From an uncultured bacterium (GTDB taxonomy: Bacteria; Patescibacteriota; Minisyncoccia; Phycocordibacterales; GWA1-40-21), in assembly GCA_903824735.1 (NCBI GenBank), contig CAIJXO010000060.1, positions 1-17,804 of the forward strand: a DNA stretch of 17,804 nucleotides, given 5' to 3'. Both the position numbers and the translations under genes were made by a program. Below the pieces are notes generated by a model. It made no database searches. It saw nothing but the letters and a program-made list of their open reading frames with translations, and had not been told where the DNA came from. Each line of letters starts with the position of its first letter. The stretch's first letter is position 1. Below are positions 1 to 7,807 of this stretch, in pieces.

Positions 1-2
1 AT

Positions 3-80
3 ATTACCAAGGCGTTGACCCAGTCGAAAACAATCGCCGAGCAAGATAAATTAATAAAACGTTTAGCAAAATTAAAATAA
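3..80 (+). CDS. C-terminal tail of an upstream gene (possibly DNA primase)
   Basis: An open frame enters from the left edge and ends in TAA at 78-80, only 4 nt before rpoD. It gives 25 residues, rich in Lys, Leu and Gln, that read like a C-terminal helix ending in RLAKLK. In many bacteria dnaG lies directly upstream of rpoD, so a DnaG tail is a reasonable guess, but 25 residues are not enough to identify it. The tight spacing suggests that rpoD is co-transcribed with this gene. Confidence 0.5.
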   Translation: MTKALTQSKTIAEQDKLIKRLAKLK

Positions 81-84
81 AAAT

Positions 85-1275
85 ATGGCCAAAAAAATCA
101 CAAAAAAAGTCAGAAAAGTCGTTAAAGCTAAAAAGAAGGTTGCCAAGAAAGTAACTAAACCGGTTTCGGCTAAAGCGAAGAAGGGGGCTGATAGAAAGAA
201 GGAGTTTGAGACCAAGACAGCACATCTTTTGGCCAAGGGTCGCGAGAGAGGCTTTGTGACTTACGATGAGATCCTAAAAGAGTTCCCTAATATTGAATCA
301 GATGTGAGTTCACTTGATGAGCTTTATAACCGTCTTTCGACTTCCGGTATCGATGTTCTTGAGGGTGGTGGAATGCTTGATATTGAGAAAGAAGAGGAGG
401 TAATCAAGAAATATGCTTACGGTGGCCGAAGTGGAGATTCAGCTTATGACTCAATTCAGATGTACCTCAAAGAGATTGGTCAGTATCCATTGATTGGTGC
501 TAGCGTCGAGAAAGATTTGGCCAAGAAAATTCAGCAAGGGGATGAGGAGGCTAAGAACTTGCTCGCCCGAGCCAACTTGCGTTTGGTGGTCTCGATTGCT
601 AAGAAGTATGTTGGCCGAAGTGCGGATTTGACGCTGCTTGATTTGATTCAGGAGGGTAACCTTGGTTTGTTTAAGGCAGTAGACAAATTTGATTGGACTA
701 AAGGCTATAAATTCTCGACCTATGCGACTTGGTGGATTCGTCAGGCAATCACTCGTGCTCTTGCCGATCAATCAAGAACAATCCGTGTCCCAGTGCATAT
801 GGTGGAGACAATTGCTAAATATAAACAGTGTGTCCGAAGATTGTCACAAGATCTAGGCCGTGACCCATTGCCAGAAGAAATTGCGACGGAAATGGGTATT
901 GAAATCGAAAAGGTTTACAATATTGAAAAGATTGACCAAGATACTGTCTCACTTGAGACTCCAGTGGGAGATGATGGTGATGACGGTAAATCAACCCTCG
1001 GAGATTTCGTTTCTGATGATAAAATTCTTTCACCAGATCAGGAATCTTCACGTCGAATCCTTGGGGACCAAGTTAAAGAAATCCTGAGCGACCTATCTTT
1101 GAAAGAGAGGAAGATTCTTGAGATGCGTCATGGTCTCACCGACGGTATTACTCACACTCTTGAAGAAGTAGGTAAAGAATTCGGCGTCACTCGTGAGCGT
1201 ATTCGTCAGATTGAAGCCAAAGCCCATGAAAAGATTCGTGTGCACGGCAAAATCAACCGTCTCCATAACTACTAA
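85..1275 (+). CDS. rpoD: Primary RNA polymerase sigma factor (sigma-70/RpoD)
   Basis: Housekeeping sigma factor that directs RNA polymerase to -10/-35 promoters. The 396-residue protein has a Lys-rich N-terminus (1-40), a region 1.1-like segment (about 41-105), and region 1.2/2 (about 118-245) with the core-binding LLDLIQEGN and the -10 melting/recognition stretch around YATWWIRQAITRAL (213-226). Region 3 (about 245-325) follows, then region 4 with LSLKERKILEMRHGL and the -35 helix-turn-helix ending in VTRERIRQIEAKA (368-380). The ATG at 85 lies 4 nt after the preceding stop with no Shine-Dalgarno, as for other ordinary genes here. The poly-Lys head is longer than usual and may be disordered. 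The family call is firm; the 'primary' status rests on region 1.1 plus full regions 2-4. Confidence 0.96.
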   Translation: MAKKITKKVRKVVKAKKKVAKKVTKPVSAKAKKGADRKKEFETKTAHLLAKGRERGFVTYDEILKEFPNIESDVSSLDELYNRLSTSGIDVLEGGGMLDIEKEEEVIKKYAYGGRSGDSAYDSIQMYLKEIGQYPLIGASVEKDLAKKIQQGDEEAKNLLARANLRLVVSIAKKYVGRSADLTLLDLIQEGNLGLFKAVDKFDWTKGYKFSTYATWWIRQAITRALADQSRTIRVPVHMVETIAKYKQCVRRLSQDLGRDPLPEEIATEMGIEIEKVYNIEKIDQDTVSLETPVGDDGDDGKSTLGDFVSDDKILSPDQESSRRILGDQVKEILSDLSLKERKILEMRHGLTDGITHTLEEVGKEFGVTRERIRQIEAKAHEKIRVHGKINRLHNY

Positions 1276-1284
1276 TTGGGGGTA

Positions 1285-1313
1285 TTGACTTTTATCCCTT
1301 ATGGGGGTACAAT
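1285..1313 (+). promoter_or_regulatory. Sigma-70 promoter of GC-rich cassette 1
   Basis: TTGACT at 1285-1290, a 17-nt spacer and TACAAT at 1308-1313, a near-consensus promoter lying just after the rpoD stop. It predicts a transcript starting near 1320 with a leader of about 90 nt. Confidence 0.85.
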
Positions 1314-1357
1314 TACGGGTAGACAGCTTGAGAAGGTGTACGTGAGGAAATGGCATC

Positions 1358-1372
1358 GTAGCCTGTGGCTAC
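1358..1372 (+). promoter_or_regulatory. Leader hairpin of cassette 1
   Basis: Perfect 6-bp stem GTAGCC / GGCTAC closing a TGT loop, in the leader about 30 nt before the Shine-Dalgarno sequence. Overlapping alternative pairings exist: CTAC 1369-1372 with GTAG 1383-1386, and ACTGC 1371-1375 with GCAGT 1388-1392. They would exclude the first hairpin. A similar TAGCC...TGTGGCT hairpin recurs in cassette 3. Confidence 0.6.
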
Positions 1373-1413
1373 TGCCGTGGTTGTAGAGCAGTGATGATAA
1401 CATGGAGGATTGT

Positions 1414-1743
1414 ATGGCTAAGAATAAACCAAAGAGCGGCTTGTTCGTTGTGTGCCGGAAGTTGTTCGTCTGGACGACCATCGTCCTTCACACGGTGGTG
1501 ATGAGCTTCGTGACGGTGAACCTGGTCATGAACCAGGGGAAACCGATCGTGTGGCTGGGGCATGAGGTCATCCGCCTCAACAGCACCGACTACAACACGA
1601 ACATCGGCTACTGGTGGAGCGGATTCGCCGTCATCGCCGCCATCTGTGCGTTCTGTTCGCTAATCGTGACGACCCTGTACTGGGCGCACGGCCGGTGGAC
1701 GGTGCACGCCGACGGACACTACCGCGAGGAAGTTGCCGCCTAA
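1414..1743 (+). CDS. Small two-helix membrane protein, GC-rich, unknown function
   Basis: I do not recognise this 109-residue protein. The start at 1414 is preferred over the ATG at 1402 because a perfect GGAGG (1404-1408) lies 5 nt before it. The protein has a basic N-terminus (MAKNKPKSG), a hydrophobic segment at about 17-39, a polar loop with NSTDYNTN, a second hydrophobic segment at about 66-90 and a charged tail with several His. This suggests a two-helix inner-membrane protein with both ends in the cytoplasm. Codons prefer C or G at the third position, unlike rpoD and the glucan genes beside it: 44 of 60 bases in 1681-1740 are G/C. It has its own promoter, leader and terminator, so it is a self-contained unit between rpoD and the convergent phosphorylase gene. 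Confidence 0.85.
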   Translation: MAKNKPKSGLFVVCRKLFVWTTIVLHTVVMSFVTVNLVMNQGKPIVWLGHEVIRLNSTDYNTNIGYWWSGFAVIAAICAFCSLIVTTLYWAHGRWTVHADGHYREEVAA

Positions 1744-1750
1744 TCGCGTC

Positions 1751-1823
1751 GAGCCCAGAAGGGACGGAAGGATAACCCATAGTGGTTGAAGATCCTTCCG
1801 TCACTCTGGGCTCCTTTCGTTTC
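1751..1823 (+). terminator. Two-tier terminator of cassette 1, convergent with the glucan operon
   Basis: Outer stem GAGCCCAGA (1751-1759) pairs with TCTGGGCTC (1805-1813). Inner stem GACGGAAGGAT (1763-1773) pairs perfectly with ATCCTTCCGTC (1792-1802), and AACC/GGTT can extend it. The tail CTTTCGTTTC is only moderately T-rich. It ends beside the stop codon of the convergent phosphorylase gene and may serve both strands. Confidence 0.85.
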
Positions 1824-4114
1824 TAGATATTTAAAATCTTGCGGATTTCGGCTTTAGTTTGCTCTGGGCCGCTGACTTTTATGGTTTCAACGCCCATTTG
1901 TTTTACAGGATAATCATTACCATTTTCATAAACCGCATCACCGAAAAAGAGGACATTTTCTTTGGTAATTTTTAAATACTCGATAAGGTTACTTATGCCG
2001 TAGGCTTTATCCATCCCTTTCGGTGTAATATCTATTGAAGTCGTACCCCCAATTTTCACCTCAAACTCCGGCAATATTTTCATAAGTTTAGCTTGAAGCA
2101 CAATTCTCTTTTTAAAATCTGGATCCCAGTCATGTTTTAGCTGTACTGGAGCATTCTCGCCTAAGGCGGCGTAAGTAATAGAAGACTCACGATCTTGAAT
2201 CTCGCGGCCAAAACTTTTGTTATTTCTTAACTCTGGATCTTCCTGGTCGACTTGTTCCAGAGCTTTTGTAATTTTTTCTTTTTCTTCAACTGTTAATTTT
2301 CGTGAAGTTATTTCATTCCATTTATCATCATAAGTCCAAAAACCACTACCGTTTGTTGGTAATAAAGTCATATTCTTGAAGAAGTTGCTTTGAAAACCAG
2401 TCTGCTTGCTCAATGGCTCGAGAACTTGCTCTTTAATATGTTCGAATGCGCCACCACTAATAACGGCAACATGTTTATTTTTAAGTAGCGACGCCAAGAG
2501 TTCGGCCGTCTCATCGTCAATCGGTCGCCGTGGGTCTGACAAGGTACCATCTACATCAAAAGCGACCACCTTCTTTTCTTCCCCCCTCCTTGGATAAGGA
2601 GGGGTTGGGGGCGGTTGAAGATTCAAAACTGGTTTGTATAACTTTTTAATATACTCGGCCAGCATTCTTTTTGTGCTGAACTGGCTTAAGATTAATTCCC
2701 GCGATTTCTGCATGAATTTTGGCCAATTATCAAACTTTTCATACTCAGGAAGAACTTTATTTTCCAAAATATTAAGTAGACTGTCTGTGAGATTATTATC
2801 ATCCACTATCCACCCAAAATCATTAAGTGGCACCTCAGCAATCCAGCCGTCATTGGTCGAAAGGTTCAGTGTGCCGTTTAGAGCCGCTTTCATGCCACTC
2901 GTCCCGCAAGCCTCGCGTCCGACGATTGGAGTATTAAGCCAAACATCGCAACCCGCCACCAAAGTCTCTGCTACTTCGATGCGATAGTTGGGAATAAAAG
3001 TAATTAAGCCCTTGAGCTCACCATTCATCAGTTCATAAATCTTTTTTAGAAATTCATTTTTATCAGCATCTTCTTCGCCAAGCGGGGCGGAATAGACAAT
3101 ATGGATTTTGCCCTTAAAATGCTCGGCCAATTGCTTTAGTTTGGCGACGTCATCAAGTAGAGCTAGGGGTCTTTTGTATGGAACAAAACGGCGTGACCAA
3201 CCGATTAGTAGACCTTCTTTCTTCCATTTATCACCATGGACTTTTCGGATTAGCTTCAGCAATTCCACTTCGTTAATTTTATGCGATTTTACAATATTGC
3301 TGTGACCGGTTCTATCCCAGCGGGGAATATAGATGCCGTTTGTAATGTGGATTATTGGGTAATTTGGCCAAAGCTCACGGGCCTTTTCACCGTGGATTTT
3401 GCTGACGGCGTTTGTGAGGCTCGCAGAGTTTAAGGCTAAAGTTGTCATTGAGAAAAGGGTATCAGCGGGCTTACTTTTACCTTTTTCGATAACTTCAGAA
3501 ATATTTAGCTTAAGTTCGGCACAGAGATTCTTGGTCATCCGAGTGAGGGCATCGAAGGCAAACATTTCCTGACCCTCTAAGACTAAGGTGTGATTAGTGA
3601 AAACCACCTTGCTCTTATCAGTGATTTCAAGACAGAGAAAGGCCGAGTGACCTTCATTTAGATGATAGAGATCAGGCTTGAGTTTTAGGGCGCGTAGTAA
3701 GCGCACACCTCCGATACCTAAGATTAATTCTTGTTTAAGACGCATGTCTCGATCCTCGACATACAACTGTTCGGTAATAAGGCGGTCAGCGGTGTTATTT
3801 TCGAGAATATTTGTATCTAAGAAATAGACTGAAGTATTTCTTTTTTTCCACTGCCAAACTTGAGCCAAGACGGTTCTGTCTTCAATGGGAACCTCGACGA
3901 GCAGCTTCTTAAACAGACTCTTTTTGACTAGATTTAAATTTGCGCGACTAGGCTGACCGTTTTGCTTTTTTTGGTAATGCAGGCCGACACCGACGATTGG
4001 AAAATTTTGTTCGGCCGCTTCTAAAATATAATCACCAGCCAAAATACCGAGGCCACCCGCATATGGTATACCGTCACGAAGTGCAAATTCCGCACAGAAA
4101 TAGGCAATAAGCAT
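1823..4114 (-). CDS. glgP: Alpha-glucan phosphorylase fused to a HAD-IIB (phosphomannomutase-like) domain
   Basis: Residues 1-495 are a GT35 alpha-glucan phosphorylase of the short type: AYFCAEF and YAGGLGILAGDY near the N-terminus, and the pyridoxal-phosphate lysine motif EACGTSGMK with Lys409. It should release glucose-1-phosphate from alpha-1,4-glucan. Residues 516-763 are a HAD hydrolase-fold domain with motif I FDVDGT (Asp520, Asp522), motif II VISGG, TPKGMDKAYGI (motif III Lys) and motif IV FFGDAVYENGNDY. This resembles eukaryotic-type phosphomannomutase and related HAD-IIB phosphatases. The linker (about 499-512, with PPPTPPYPRRGE) is encoded by a palindromic DNA repeat. It is the last gene of the glgA-GH57-glgP operon, 8 nt after the GH57 stop. 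Family members can interconvert hexose-1- and hexose-6-phosphates, so the HAD part may convert the phosphorylase product; a phosphatase role is equally possible. Confidence 0.93.
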   Translation of the reverse strand: MLIAYFCAEFALRDGIPYAGGLGILAGDYILEAAEQNFPIVGVGLHYQKKQNGQPSRANLNLVKKSLFKKLLVEVPIEDRTVLAQVWQWKKRNTSVYFLDTNILENNTADRLITEQLYVEDRDMRLKQELILGIGGVRLLRALKLKPDLYHLNEGHSAFLCLEITDKSKVVFTNHTLVLEGQEMFAFDALTRMTKNLCAELKLNISEVIEKGKSKPADTLFSMTTLALNSASLTNAVSKIHGEKARELWPNYPIIHITNGIYIPRWDRTGHSNIVKSHKINEVELLKLIRKVHGDKWKKEGLLIGWSRRFVPYKRPLALLDDVAKLKQLAEHFKGKIHIVYSAPLGEEDADKNEFLKKIYELMNGELKGLITFIPNYRIEVAETLVAGCDVWLNTPIVGREACGTSGMKAALNGTLNLSTNDGWIAEVPLNDFGWIVDDNNLTDSLLNILENKVLPEYEKFDNWPKFMQKSRELILSQFSTKRMLAEYIKKLYKPVLNLQPPPTPPYPRRGEEKKVVAFDVDGTLSDPRRPIDDETAELLASLLKNKHVAVISGGAFEHIKEQVLEPLSKQTGFQSNFFKNMTLLPTNGSGFWTYDDKWNEITSRKLTVEEKEKITKALEQVDQEDPELRNNKSFGREIQDRESSITYAALGENAPVQLKHDWDPDFKKRIVLQAKLMKILPEFEVKIGGTTSIDITPKGMDKAYGISNLIEYLKITKENVLFFGDAVYENGNDYPVKQMGVETIKVSGPEQTKAEIRKILNI
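2583..2615. repeat. Palindromic repeat in frame inside the phosphorylase-HAD linker
   Basis: On the plus strand CCCCTCCTT (2583-2591), loop GGAT, AAGGAGGGG (2596-2604), followed by TTGGGGGCGGTT. It has the same layout as the intergenic copy at 11170-11204: a C-rich arm, a 4-nt GAT-type loop, a G-rich arm and a TTGGG..GG.. tail. Read on the minus strand it encodes QPPPTPPYPRRGE with no stop. Confidence 0.85.
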
Positions 4115-4122
4115 TGTTTTAT

Positions 4123-5616
4123 TTATGAACCACGTTGTTCGGGCTGACCACCACGAATTTGACGATACTTTTCTTTATACTTCTCGATCCTTTCTTCTAC
4201 CTCCTTGTTTGGAATCTCAATTCTAAGTAAATCAATGGCGTTAATTGAGTCGTAAATATCTAATTTATTCTTGAATTTAAAAATTGCATCACGCCAAAGG
4301 ATAGCTTTTTCATACTCTTGATTATCTCGAGCTTTCTTTTCGAGTTCAGCAAACATATCCATAAAAGCCTCATAAACACCGACTTCAGCGCCGCCTTTTC
4401 CAACTGTTCGGTCCATAAAAGGAATACGGATATTTGAACGTTGTTCTTGCATCATCTCGCGGATTTTACCAGTACGCTGCCAGTTAAAACCACGGGAAAC
4501 AATATTTTGATACAGTTTATTTGCTTTCTCAATCGATTCTTTTGCTACATTTGGAATACTTTCCAGGGTTTCAAGTAAGCGGTAAGCACCGTCCTCAATC
4601 ATTTCCATACTCCACCATGGTTTAGCCGAAGCCCACCAGAAGTGGTCAGAGGCCAGGGCGCTATCCATTTTCTTGCGGGCGATAGGGTAGGCGGGGCTAT
4701 TTTTGTCTAGTTTATAAAGTTCACTTAAAACAAGATTAAGTAATTCCCATTGCCATTTATGAATGACATTTTCTGGATCAGACCAAGATAAGAACTGAAT
4801 ACCTTTTTCGATGTCAGCCGGACTTGAGGCCCAAGTACTTTTGACTGGCATAATCTCGACTATCTCTTTGTAATATTGTGGTAAATCAGAAATCTTGATT
4901 AAGTTGAACTCAGGTGTCGCAAAAATATCAAACAAAAGTTTCTCTAAGCCTGGTCGATGATGACCAAAAGTCTCACCATCCATAGCTGTAATCAAATATC
5001 GTGAGCTCTGTAAATCATCCACCATCGCTTCTTTGAGAGTTTCTGGTGAGCGAACGACGGCGCTCATGATTAAATTACTCATACGACGCTCGCGGAAAAA
5101 GACTTTGAGATTTGAGCCTTTGATTTTATAAATTTTTGTATAATCGACACTTTCTGTCTTGCCGTTTAAAGCAATTTCATCAAGGATAATCCATTTGAAA
5201 CCACACTCTTCAATAATCGGTACGAGCTCTTCTTTGAAGGCCATCTCTGGTGGGAAGAAACCCTGTGGTTTGTAGGCGTCGCCCAAGTATTGCTTGAGCG
5301 TCGCGTCATTCATTTTAATCTGATTGACAATTTCTTCTTTTGAAAGAAAAGGCAGGAAAGCGTGATACTTGGCTGAGCCCGTAAACTCTAATCGGCCCTC
5401 AAGACCAACTGCCTTCATAATCTCGATCAAGTCGTGGTAGCCATATTTATCAAATAATTCCAAAAGTGCACCGTTGATGTTTAGTGTGAGATGAACGTTT
5501 TTATTTTTTTGTAAATTTTCTAAAATCGGTCGATAACTTTGTACGACAATAGACTCCAATATATCTGGCTGTTGATCGAATGGTTGATAGATATGTAAGA
5601 AATTGGCCCATTTCAT
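4123..5616 (-). CDS. Glycoside hydrolase family 57 (amylase or glucan branching/transferase type)
   Basis: Predicted GH57 enzyme acting on alpha-1,4-glucan, as amylase, 4-alpha-glucanotransferase or branching enzyme; the sequence alone does not choose. The 497-residue protein has the GH57 motifs in order: HIYQPF (His8, Gln11), GFFPPEMAF with the expected nucleophile Glu124, TAMDGETFGHH with the expected acid/base Asp213, and SDHFWWASAKPWW (323-335). The C-terminal third is helical and charged. There is no signal peptide, so it should act in the cytoplasm. It lies 5 nt after glgA and 8 nt before the phosphorylase gene, which argues for intracellular glucan remodelling. It lacks an SD, so it is probably translated by coupling or by direct start recognition. 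Confidence 0.92.
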   Translation of the reverse strand: MKWANFLHIYQPFDQQPDILESIVVQSYRPILENLQKNKNVHLTLNINGALLELFDKYGYHDLIEIMKAVGLEGRLEFTGSAKYHAFLPFLSKEEIVNQIKMNDATLKQYLGDAYKPQGFFPPEMAFKEELVPIIEECGFKWIILDEIALNGKTESVDYTKIYKIKGSNLKVFFRERRMSNLIMSAVVRSPETLKEAMVDDLQSSRYLITAMDGETFGHHRPGLEKLLFDIFATPEFNLIKISDLPQYYKEIVEIMPVKSTWASSPADIEKGIQFLSWSDPENVIHKWQWELLNLVLSELYKLDKNSPAYPIARKKMDSALASDHFWWASAKPWWSMEMIEDGAYRLLETLESIPNVAKESIEKANKLYQNIVSRGFNWQRTGKIREMMQEQRSNIRIPFMDRTVGKGGAEVGVYEAFMDMFAELEKKARDNQEYEKAILWRDAIFKFKNKLDIYDSINAIDLLRIEIPNKEVEERIEKYKEKYRQIRGGQPEQRGS

Positions 5617-5621
5617 TTTTA

Positions 5622-7148
5622 TTATTTTTTATGTGCGACGATGGCTTTATTAATAAGCTTGGCGTACTCTTCGGCCGACTTTAACCAAGAAAAATCTTGA
5701 AGCATGGCCGAACGCTGAATCTTTCTCCAGGTCTCCTTGTTCTTATAATTCTCACATGCGCGAGCCATGGTAAGGGCTAGCGAAAGCGAATCAAAATTAT
5801 CAAAAGTGAAACCAGTACCGTTTCCGGTCTTCGGATTATAATCGATGACCGAATCAGCGAGACCACCAGTTCTGCGGACGATAGGAATCACCCCGTATCT
5901 CATCGCCTCAATTTGCGTCAGTCCGCAAGGCTCAAATTTTGATGGAACTAGAATAATATCAGCGCCTCCAAAGATAAGGCGAGGCAGAGTTGTGTCGAAG
6001 GTCAGATGAACACTGACTTGCTCCGGTAGCCTTTCGGTTAATTCCTTAAAGTAGCCCATGTATTTAGCGTCTCCAGAACCCAAAATAACCAGCTGACATT
6101 TTAGTTCTTTTACTACCGCTTCAAGAGAATGAAAAAAGAGATCAAAGCCTTTCTGTTCCACAAAACGAGAGATGATACAAAATAGTGGGACGTCTTTATT
6201 TTGCGGTAGATTAAAGCGTGCCTGAAGTTCTAACTTATTCTTTGTGCGATTTTCTAGATTTTTAGAAGTGTAATTAGCGGCCAAGTTTACATCGGTTTCG
6301 GGATTCAAGACATCATAATCAATACCATTTAAGATACCAGATACATGAGCTCTTTTTTCCTTAAGTAAATCGTCCAAAAGTTCACCGTAATCTTTGGTCA
6401 TAATCTCGCGCGAGTAAGTGGGGGAAACAGTACAAATCTTGTCGCTGTACATAATACCCCGGCGCATGCCGTTTATCTTGTAGATTCTTTGATCATAAAA
6501 AGAAGGCATGGCGCTTTGTCCGTCATCATAATCAAGATCGGCGACATAGCGATGGTCAAACATACCTTGGTAGTAAAGATTGTGAATCACAAAAATTGTC
6601 GCAATCTTTTTTAGTCGCTGGTCATTTTTATATTCCGTACGTAGATAATTTGAGAGGAAACCAGTTTGCCAATCATTACTAATAATAACATCGGGCAGCC
6701 AATCGTTTGACAGTCTTAAAAATTCCAAAGTTCCACGGCACAGAAGATTCCAGCGTACGACATCATCGCTATAACCGTATACGTTTGAACGCTTCTCGTA
6801 GTATTCTTGGTTTTCGAGGAAATAAGCAGTGACGGGCATACGATCGGCGGTGCTCTTTGAGGTGAATTTTTTGACGTTACAAATAAGGTGACTTGGTTCG
6901 GTTGGAGTAGCGTTTTCAACACCGGTGGGGACTTCAAGCCCTTTCATCTCCATGGTTAAATGGAATTTCTCTTTATCAATACCAGCATAAAGAGGAATCA
7001 TCACGCGCACATCGTAACCGAGAGCTTGCAAAGCACGGGGTAAAGCAAAGACCACATCGCCTAATCCACCCGCTTTGACAAACGGCGCGGCTTCAGGAGC
7101 AACAAATAATACTTTTTTCTTGTTTGAACGTTCAAATAAAAACGCCAT
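5622..7148 (-). CDS. glgA: Glycogen/starch synthase (GT5)
   Basis: Transfers glucose from ADP-glucose (or UDP-glucose) to the non-reducing end of alpha-1,4-glucan. The 508-residue protein is about the usual length. It has the N-terminal KAGGLGDVV (25-33, Lys25 in the nucleotide-sugar site), SNDWQTGF (157-164), GILNGIDYDVLNP (271-283) and the C-terminal Rossmann half with SKFEPCGLTQIEAM (403-416) carrying the E-x7-E retaining-GT signature (Glu406, Glu414) and RRTGGLADSV. It is the first gene of the glgA-GH57-glgP operon. Its own TATAAT promoter sits 8 nt before the ATG, so the mRNA may be almost leaderless. No glgC is in this window, so the sugar-nucleotide donor must come from elsewhere. Confidence 0.96.
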   Translation of the reverse strand: MAFLFERSNKKKVLFVAPEAAPFVKAGGLGDVVFALPRALQALGYDVRVMIPLYAGIDKEKFHLTMEMKGLEVPTGVENATPTEPSHLICNVKKFTSKSTADRMPVTAYFLENQEYYEKRSNVYGYSDDVVRWNLLCRGTLEFLRLSNDWLPDVIISNDWQTGFLSNYLRTEYKNDQRLKKIATIFVIHNLYYQGMFDHRYVADLDYDDGQSAMPSFYDQRIYKINGMRRGIMYSDKICTVSPTYSREIMTKDYGELLDDLLKEKRAHVSGILNGIDYDVLNPETDVNLAANYTSKNLENRTKNKLELQARFNLPQNKDVPLFCIISRFVEQKGFDLFFHSLEAVVKELKCQLVILGSGDAKYMGYFKELTERLPEQVSVHLTFDTTLPRLIFGGADIILVPSKFEPCGLTQIEAMRYGVIPIVRRTGGLADSVIDYNPKTGNGTGFTFDNFDSLSLALTMARACENYKNKETWRKIQRSAMLQDFSWLKSAEEYAKLINKAIVAHKK

Positions 7149-7156
7149 AGGTCATT

Positions 7157-7162
7157 ATTATA
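7157..7162 (-). promoter_or_regulatory. Extended -10 promoter of glgA operon
   Basis: Minus-strand TGCTATAAT, an exact extended -10 (TG-n-TATAAT), lies 8 nt before the glgA ATG in the 32-nt gap after the upstream isomerase gene. No good -35 is visible. The predicted start site falls at or within 2 nt of the start codon. Confidence 0.75.
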
Positions 7163-7180
7163 GCACACTTCAGCGGGCAC

Positions 7181-7774
7181 TTACCAGAACCATTTACGTC
7201 GAATTTTCTTAATCTTGGCTGGCGGCACACTTTTATATTTTGGATTTTGCACCAGAGTCGGTTTGCCATTTTTATTTACTACAAAATAGGCAAAACCACC
7301 CATTTGGCGAATAACTTCGTAATCAGCATGTCCAGGTAGACCAACTGGGTCTACATCTTCAGGATAGACCGGACTATCGTCTGAAGTGACAAGCCAAGTG
7401 TCGCCGATATTAACCATCATATGTCCGATCTCCGGATCGATAAAAATGCGGTCACCCGCACGAACCTTGAAAGCGGCAAATTCTTCGATCTCAGCATTGA
7501 TTGGTTTTCCTTCGGCGTCTTTTTTTCTTTTTTGTAAAAGAAGAATACCAGTACCCTGTAAAATAGTGTAAGTTTCTGAAATATCACCGACGTGATAATG
7601 TCCGTAAGTCTTAATGTATTCGCCAGCGACGTTACCACATTCCCAGACCGTAATATTGGTTTTTTCTTTACCGCCCCGAATCATATAGTAGTGTACATCT
7701 GGTCCCCAGGCGGTGGGGTTCATTAGCACTTCTTTCATCTTTTCTTGGGTTCTTTCGGCGGATGGTTTGAACAT
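7181..7774 (-). CDS. pgi: Cupin-type phosphoglucose isomerase
   Basis: Metal-dependent isomerase interconverting glucose-6-phosphate and fructose-6-phosphate, of the small archaeal-type cupin family (cPGI). The 197-residue length and the metal-binding motif TYGHYHVGDISETY (His59, His61, Glu67), with the second motif IDPEIGHMMVN (His118), fit that family. The lysine-rich C-terminus (KIKKIRRKWFW) is an extension of unclear role. It lies 32 nt upstream of glgA on the same strand but has its own and glgA's promoters. Its place beside glucan genes fits a route glucan to glucose-1-phosphate to glucose-6-phosphate to fructose-6-phosphate, with the mutase step either by the HAD domain fused to the phosphorylase or by a gene outside the window. 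Confidence 0.9.
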   Translation of the reverse strand: MFKPSAERTQEKMKEVLMNPTAWGPDVHYYMIRGGKEKTNITVWECGNVAGEYIKTYGHYHVGDISETYTILQGTGILLLQKRKKDAEGKPINAEIEEFAAFKVRAGDRIFIDPEIGHMMVNIGDTWLVTSDDSPVYPEDVDPVGLPGHADYEVIRQMGGFAYFVVNKNGKPTLVQNPKYKSVPPAKIKKIRRKWFW

Positions 7775-7780
7775 GGGGAT

Positions 7781-7786
7781 ATTATA
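7781..7786 (-). promoter_or_regulatory. Extended -10 promoter of pgi
   Basis: Minus-strand TGCTATAAT, a perfect extended -10, with its hexamer 6 nt before the pgi ATG. This predicts a leaderless mRNA. The -35 region is poor. Confidence 0.75.
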
Positions 7787-7807
7787 GCATAGTTAAAAAG
7801 GCCTAAG

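Noticed and set aside
1299..1563. Minus-strand open frames antisense to cassette 1
   Set aside because: No SD or promoter; they arise from GC-rich codon bias of the real plus-strand gene.
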